Assembly (NCBI GenBank): GCA_023389275.1
Contig: JAEWEN010000066.1
Location: forward strand, 1-64,000
Direction of reading: 5' to 3'
Length of the DNA: 64,000 nucleotides
From: Bacillota bacterium
GTDB taxonomy: Bacteria; Bacillota; Clostridia; Clostridiales; Caloramatoraceae
Shown: positions 62,530 through 64,000 of the stretch, piece by piece
Layout: each line of letters begins with the position of its first letter
Position numbering within the stretch: the stretch's first letter is position 1
The notes under the pieces: generated by a model
Seen by the model: only the letters and a program-made list of their open reading frames with translations
Told to the model about the DNA's origin: nothing
Databases searched by the model: none
Program-made: the position numbers and the translations under genes

Positions 62530-63507
62530 TTATTTCCCAGGAAATGATATATTTTTTATTTCGTTGTATGAAGGGACATTATGTAACATATTTGCTGATT
62601 TAACACCTTTTATTATAGCTTTCTCTAAACATTTTCTAGCTAAAACTCCTATAAGATTAATATCTGCATTAATATTTCCAGTTGATAATGTAAATATAGT
62701 ATCTCCATCAAACATAGTATGACAAGGAAATATGCTTCTAGCATATGCGTTATGTGACATAGAAGATATTTTTTTACATTGTGCTTTAGTTAAATTAGCA
62801 TTAGTTGCTACACATGCTATAGTTGTATTTCCCTTAAATGTGTTTTCAAGATTAAAACTGTTAATCATAATTTCCTCAGTATTTAAAATTTTTGAATCTT
62901 TAACAGGACCTGCAATAACTTCTCCTGTTTCAGGACAAACTATATCTCCCATAGCATTAACTACAACACAAGCACCAACTTCAAGACCATTAAGATTTAT
63001 TGCATAACTTCCAAAGCCACCTTTCATACATGAGATAGGACCAAGAATTTTTCCAACAGTTGCACCACATCCTGCTCCTATATTTCCTTGAATATTATCA
63101 TTATAGTTTTCAGAGTTTAAACATGCACTGTATCCCATTTCAAGATTTGGTCTTATATTTGATTTACCTATTTCAAGGTCAAATATAACAGCTCCAGAAA
63201 CAATTGGGACAACTGAAGAGCCTACCTTAAACCCAATATTTTTTTCTTCAAGATATTTCATAACGCCACTACAACTGTCAAGCCCATATGCACTTCCACC
63301 TGAAAGCACAACGCTATGAACTTTTTCTATCATTTCACAAGGGTCTAAAAGATCTGTTTCACGGGTACCAGGTGCACCACCTCTAACATCTACTCCACAT
63401 ACTGCTCCTTGTTTAGCAAGTATAACTGTACACCCTGTAGCAGCAGTTGTATCTTCATAGTGACCTAGATTTATTCCACTTATATTACAAAAATTTATCT
63501 CTTTCAT
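62530..63507 (-). CDS. P1 family peptidase (DmpA/BapA type aminopeptidase)
   Basis: The 325-residue protein has the signature of self-cleaving DmpA-like enzymes: GVDVRGGAPGTRETDLL, VVLSGGSAYGLD, GAGCGATVGKI and the C-terminal NTTIACVATNANLTKAQ, where the new N-terminal nucleophile (Thr or Ser) is expected. Members release N-terminal residues from L-, D- or beta-peptides. GGAGGATAA precedes the ATG. It lies downstream of the ECF component across a terminator. Confidence 0.87.
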   Translation of the reverse strand: MKEINFCNISGINLGHYEDTTAATGCTVILAKQGAVCGVDVRGGAPGTRETDLLDPCEMIEKVHSVVLSGGSAYGLDSCSGVMKYLEEKNIGFKVGSSVVPIVSGAVIFDLEIGKSNIRPNLEMGYSACLNSENYNDNIQGNIGAGCGATVGKILGPISCMKGGFGSYAINLNGLEVGACVVVNAMGDIVCPETGEVIAGPVKDSKILNTEEIMINSFNLENTFKGNTTIACVATNANLTKAQCKKISSMSHNAYARSIFPCHTMFDGDTIFTLSTGNINADINLIGVLARKCLEKAIIKGVKSANMLHNVPSYNEIKNISFPGK

Positions 63508-63529
63508 AAGTTATCCTCCAATATATAAA

Positions 63530-63556
63530 TAAAAAGCCTAAGAAAACTTAGGCTCT
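63530..63556 (-). terminator. Terminator after the ECF S-component gene
   Basis: AGCCTAAG (63535-63542) pairs with CTTAGGCT (63547-63554), followed on the minus strand by a T-run. It separates the ECF gene from the P1 peptidase. Confidence 0.75.
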
Positions 63557-63561
63557 TGAAA

Positions 63562-64000
63562 TTACCTTTTTAATTTTTTTATTGCAATAACAACAGGAAT
63601 GGTTACAAGGGTAGAGATAATTATCTCAGGTATACCATTTGTTGTACCAATTCCAGCTAATACACCTGCTATAGCAGTACTTGAAACCTCAAATGCAGAG
63701 GCTAATCTTTCACCATAAAGTATGTATGCAAAATACAATACTAAAAAAGTATTTGTAAATGTTCCAATAGCTGCAGAAAATCCTATTCCAATTTTATTAA
63801 ATTTTTTTGATATTAAAAGGTAAGTATAATATGAGGTTATACCTATTAATATTCTAGGCAAAAGTGCAATAATTGGATTTAGAAAAATAAATGATACTAC
63901 AGTAGGCGTAGTTACTGCTTGATACATACTAAATAAGCCAAAAATAAGTCCTACAATAGCTCCTACAATAGGACCTTCTAGTATAGCGGCTATTATTACA
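63562..64000 (-). CDS. ECF transporter S component (5' part beyond the window)
   Basis: The frame stays open from the stop at 63562 to the window edge, so the N-terminus is missing. At least five hydrophobic segments are visible, including IIAAILEGPIVGAIVGLIFG and RILIGITSYYTYLLISKKF, and the C-terminal KKLKR. This fits small substrate-binding S components of ECF vitamin transporters, perhaps of the pantothenate (PanT) type. S components work with shared EcfA/EcfT parts encoded elsewhere. The vitamin is not certain. Confidence 0.75.
   Translation of the reverse strand, partial: VIIAAILEGPIVGAIVGLIFGLFSMYQAVTTPTVVSFIFLNPIIALLPRILIGITSYYTYLLISKKFNKIGIGFSAAIGTFTNTFLVLYFAYILYGERLASAFEVSSTAIAGVLAGIGTTNGIPEIIISTLVTIPVVIAIKKLKR

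Overview
The window is very AT-rich chromosomal DNA from an anaerobic, spore-forming Firmicute, most likely Clostridium sensu stricto. The reasons are strong AGGAGG ribosome binding sites, TTGACA-17-TATAAT promoters, intrinsic terminators after most transcription units, an arginine deiminase operon, and a GerS-like lipoprotein next to alanine racemase, as in clostridial spore-formers. I do not name a species. I see no rRNA, tRNA, CRISPR array, prophage or insertion sequence. The DNA reads as core and metabolic chromosome; the unusual content is mostly regulatory RNA and a few odd gene architectures.

Layout. 1-2358: the end of one lysine riboswitch with a terminator, then a complete second lysine riboswitch in front of an NhaC-family transporter. 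2357-7625: a small hypothetical gene, an aldehyde dehydrogenase, a MATE efflux pump, a branched-chain aminotransferase and a membrane dipeptidase. 7742-10876: lipoate salvage and synthesis (lplA, lipA) and glycerol dehydrogenase. 10873-14400: a response-regulator diguanylate cyclase, then a SAM riboswitch driving metY-metA. 14396-17989: an ABC exporter pair, a YfcE-type phosphodiesterase and an M18 aminopeptidase. 18064-19895: a candidate small RNA followed by the YedE / TusA-like / DUF3343 selenium-sulfur cluster. 19886-25510 (minus strand): a cell-envelope cluster of polysaccharide deacetylase, LCP protein, two-component system and lipoprotein. 25765-28316: MTA/SAH deaminase and a trans-sulfuration-type PLP enzyme. 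28401-30486: an orphan PAS histidine kinase.

30745-35650 is the arginine deiminase operon arcA-arcB-arcD-arcC, with a promoter, ArgR-like boxes and an internal terminator. It is followed by an Asn-type T-box and asnS (35672-37432). Then come a second candidate small RNA (37563-37645), a pentapeptide-repeat/channel-like protein, a YciI protein, an ArsR-type regulator with a metal P-type ATPase, brnQ, and a polar amino acid ABC transporter (43331-45590). After an FAH-family enzyme comes a secreted YcdB-repeat protein that appears to start at AUA, then a six-repeat PLL-like lectin. 50446-54315 holds an AcpS-NnrD fusion, a GerS-like lipoprotein, alr and a MazEF-type module. The end carries a split transketolase, ftsEX-ctpB, a cation/proton antiporter behind a likely RNA attenuator, a membrane TPR protein, a P1-family peptidase and a truncated ECF transporter S component.

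How the genes work together. Much of the window is amino acid acquisition and turnover under RNA control: lysine uptake (lysine riboswitch), methionine synthesis through O-acetylhomoserine (SAM riboswitch), asparaginyl-tRNA charging (T-box), arginine fermentation for ATP, and branched-chain and polar amino acid import. A second theme is envelope and spore biology: deacetylase, LCP, FtsEX-CtpB and GerS/Alr. Strongest leads for new biology are the duplicated lysine aptamer with two different expression platforms, the attenuator ahead of the antiporter, two small-RNA candidates that share a CCCC apical loop, the AUA start, and the AcpS-NnrD fusion.
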